Source of the DNA: JAFGQE01 sp046484775
Lineage (GTDB): Bacteria; Bacillota; Clostridia; DUPQ01
Length of the DNA stretch: 23,543 bases
NCBI GenBank assembly: GCA_046484775.1
Contig: JAWOIG010000019.1
Span: 1 to 23,543 of the forward strand
Direction: 5' to 3'
Shown: positions 22,383 through 23,543 of the stretch, one piece after another
Numbering within the stretch: position 1 is the first letter of the stretch
How the letters are laid out: each line of letters begins with the position of its first letter
The notes under the pieces: model-generated
The model's input: only the letters and a program-made list of their open reading frames with translations
Database searches by the model: none
Told to the model about the DNA's origin: nothing
Position numbers and translations under genes: made by a program

Positions 22383-23543
22383 TTATTCCCCGCTGAAGTA
22401 CCCCATGAATGTTTCAAGGGACCTTACGGCCGAACGGATATCGGAATAAACCGGCAGTCCGCCTTTTTCGATTATGCTGACGAATTCGTCGTAATACTCG
22501 CTGGCGTTAACCGATACCACAATCGGCTTGTCGTACTTCCTCGAAATCCTGACCAGAATATTGGCAAGGGAGTTTTCGTCCCCGCAGGTTTCCGGTGTTG
22601 ACTTTATGTTCTCGACATGAGGAACCACTCCGACAATCACCGCATCGACAGCCGGGTCTTCCATGAATACCTCAATGAACTTTCCGTACATTACATCGTC
22701 GGTCATCGGGGTCACATCTATTATGGAATTGCCTGTGTCCGCAAGCCCGTGGCTGTTGATTCCCTTAAGAAGCGCCGCAGTTTCCTTTCCGATAACCGCC
22801 GGCTTAAGCCTGCCCAGTTCGTCGGAGGCTATCGTCGCTTCAAATCCCGCGTTCAGCACGCCTGCGACGCCCATCCCCCCTGATTTCTTGTCCGCGAGCA
22901 ATGAGAACGCCTTGATGCTGTTCATGAATTCAGTGGCATCCTCGGTAAGGATGATTCCCGCCTGCAGGCACGCCGCCCTGAAAGTATCGTAATCCCCCGT
23001 CATGGACGCCGTATGGCTTTTCGCCGCCTGGGCGCCCGCTTCCGTCTTGCCCCCCTTGTATACGATGACAGGCTTTTTGCTGGTCCTGGCAAGGTCGAAG
23101 AACAGGCGTCCTTCCCTTTCGTCAAAGCCTTCCACATAAACGGCGATGACCTTGATCTCATCGTCTCCCATGAAATATTTCAATAAATCCGTTATCTTGA
23201 TATCATATTTGTTGCCGAAGCTTGCTATGGCCTTGAACACGGGATTGTTCCTCAGCTTGTCGACCATTGTGATCGCCATGCCGCCGCTTTGCGTCAGAAG
23301 CGCCGCGTTGCTGGTTTCATCCGAACAAACCCTCAGCCTTTCCTCTTCTATGAAAAGCGTGTTGACGCTTTGCCCTGCGGCATCCGCTCCGTAGAATACG
23401 CCCATACAGTTGGGGCCGATTACCCTGATTCCCGGCGGCTTGCTTTCATCAAGGCGCGCCGCGAATTCCTCGTAGCCTATGTCGGACGGGATTCCGGGTA
23501 TCATCACAAGCGCCTTTGGTTTCTTGCTTCCCAAATTCTTCAG
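22383..23543 (-). CDS. Acyl-CoA synthetase (ADP-forming) alpha-type subunit, 5'-truncated by the window edge
   Basis: The frame is open to the window end, so the start lies outside; about 386 residues are visible. The visible part begins late in the CoA-binding Rossmann domain (IRVIGPNCMGVF), followed by the succinyl-CoA-ligase-like domain with LLTQSGGMA and SFGNKYDI. The loop SHTASMTGDYD contains the probable phospho-histidine. The enzyme would interconvert acyl-CoA plus ADP and phosphate with the acid plus ATP, conserving energy in fermentation. The protein ends without an ATP-grasp domain, so that domain must be on a separate beta subunit or be upstream. It lies 38 bases before the response regulator. 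Confidence 0.85.
   Translation of the reverse strand: MKNLGSKKPKALVMIPGIPSDIGYEEFAARLDESKPPGIRVIGPNCMGVFYGADAAGQSVNTLFIEEERLRVCSDETSNAALLTQSGGMAITMVDKLRNNPVFKAIASFGNKYDIKITDLLKYFMGDDEIKVIAVYVEGFDEREGRLFFDLARTSKKPVIVYKGGKTEAGAQAAKSHTASMTGDYDTFRAACLQAGIILTEDATEFMNSIKAFSLLADKKSGGMGVAGVLNAGFEATIASDELGRLKPAVIGKETAALLKGINSHGLADTGNSIIDVTPMTDDVMYGKFIEVFMEDPAVDAVIVGVVPHVENIKSTPETCGDENSLANILVRISRKYDKPIVVSVNASEYYDEFVSIIEKGGLPVYSDIRSAVRSLETFMGYFSGE

Overview
The window looks like a chromosomal segment of a member of the Bacillota, most likely an anaerobe of class Clostridia. The reasons are the block rpsB-tsf-pyrH-frr-uppS-cdsA-dxr-rseP-ispG-polC, a PolC-type replicative polymerase, a short EF-Ts, a four-cysteine L28, strong AGGAGG ribosome binding sites and sigma-A type promoters. 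The last gene resembles an ADP-forming acyl-CoA synthetase, which suits fermentative energy metabolism. Genus cannot be told from this sequence.

Layout. (1) 1-763: 3' part of a GNAT acetyltransferase on the plus strand. (2) 764-3000: a visibly more A+T-rich stretch with an unknown lipoprotein and a DUF4143-type AAA ATPase that has its own near-consensus promoter. (3) 3050-4287: a second unknown lipoprotein (+) and a membrane-anchored thermonuclease-like lipoprotein (-). (4) 4434-16902, all minus strand: the information-processing and envelope block, transcribed rpsB-tsf, then pyrH-frr, then uppS-cdsA-dxr-rseP-ispG-polC. Hairpin terminators follow tsf and frr, and several genes overlap by one to four bases. 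(5) 17067-17999: a small lipoprotein (-) and rpmB (+), divergently transcribed from two similar promoters. (6) 18121-23543, all minus strand: a partial CoA-ligase, response regulator, sensor kinase, HtrA-type protease and endonuclease III, probably one transcription unit.

How the genes work together. rpsB, tsf and frr serve translation. pyrH makes UDP, while uppS, cdsA, dxr and ispG feed undecaprenyl phosphate and CDP-diacylglycerol into the envelope. rseP and the RR-HK-HtrA cluster fit envelope quality control. polC ends the operon through translational coupling with ispG.

Most notable: (a) PolC keeps its polymerase, PHP, zinc and OB parts, but the 3'-5' exonuclease insert is about 60 residues short and lacks every recognisable DEDDh catalytic motif, so this polymerase should not proofread by itself. 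(b) Ribosomal protein S2 carries an acidic tail of about 116 residues built from 18 copies of a five-residue repeat, encoded by a 270-bp array of 15-bp units. Neither looks like a sequencing error, because both reading frames stay intact. I saw no CRISPR array, IS element, tRNA or rRNA.
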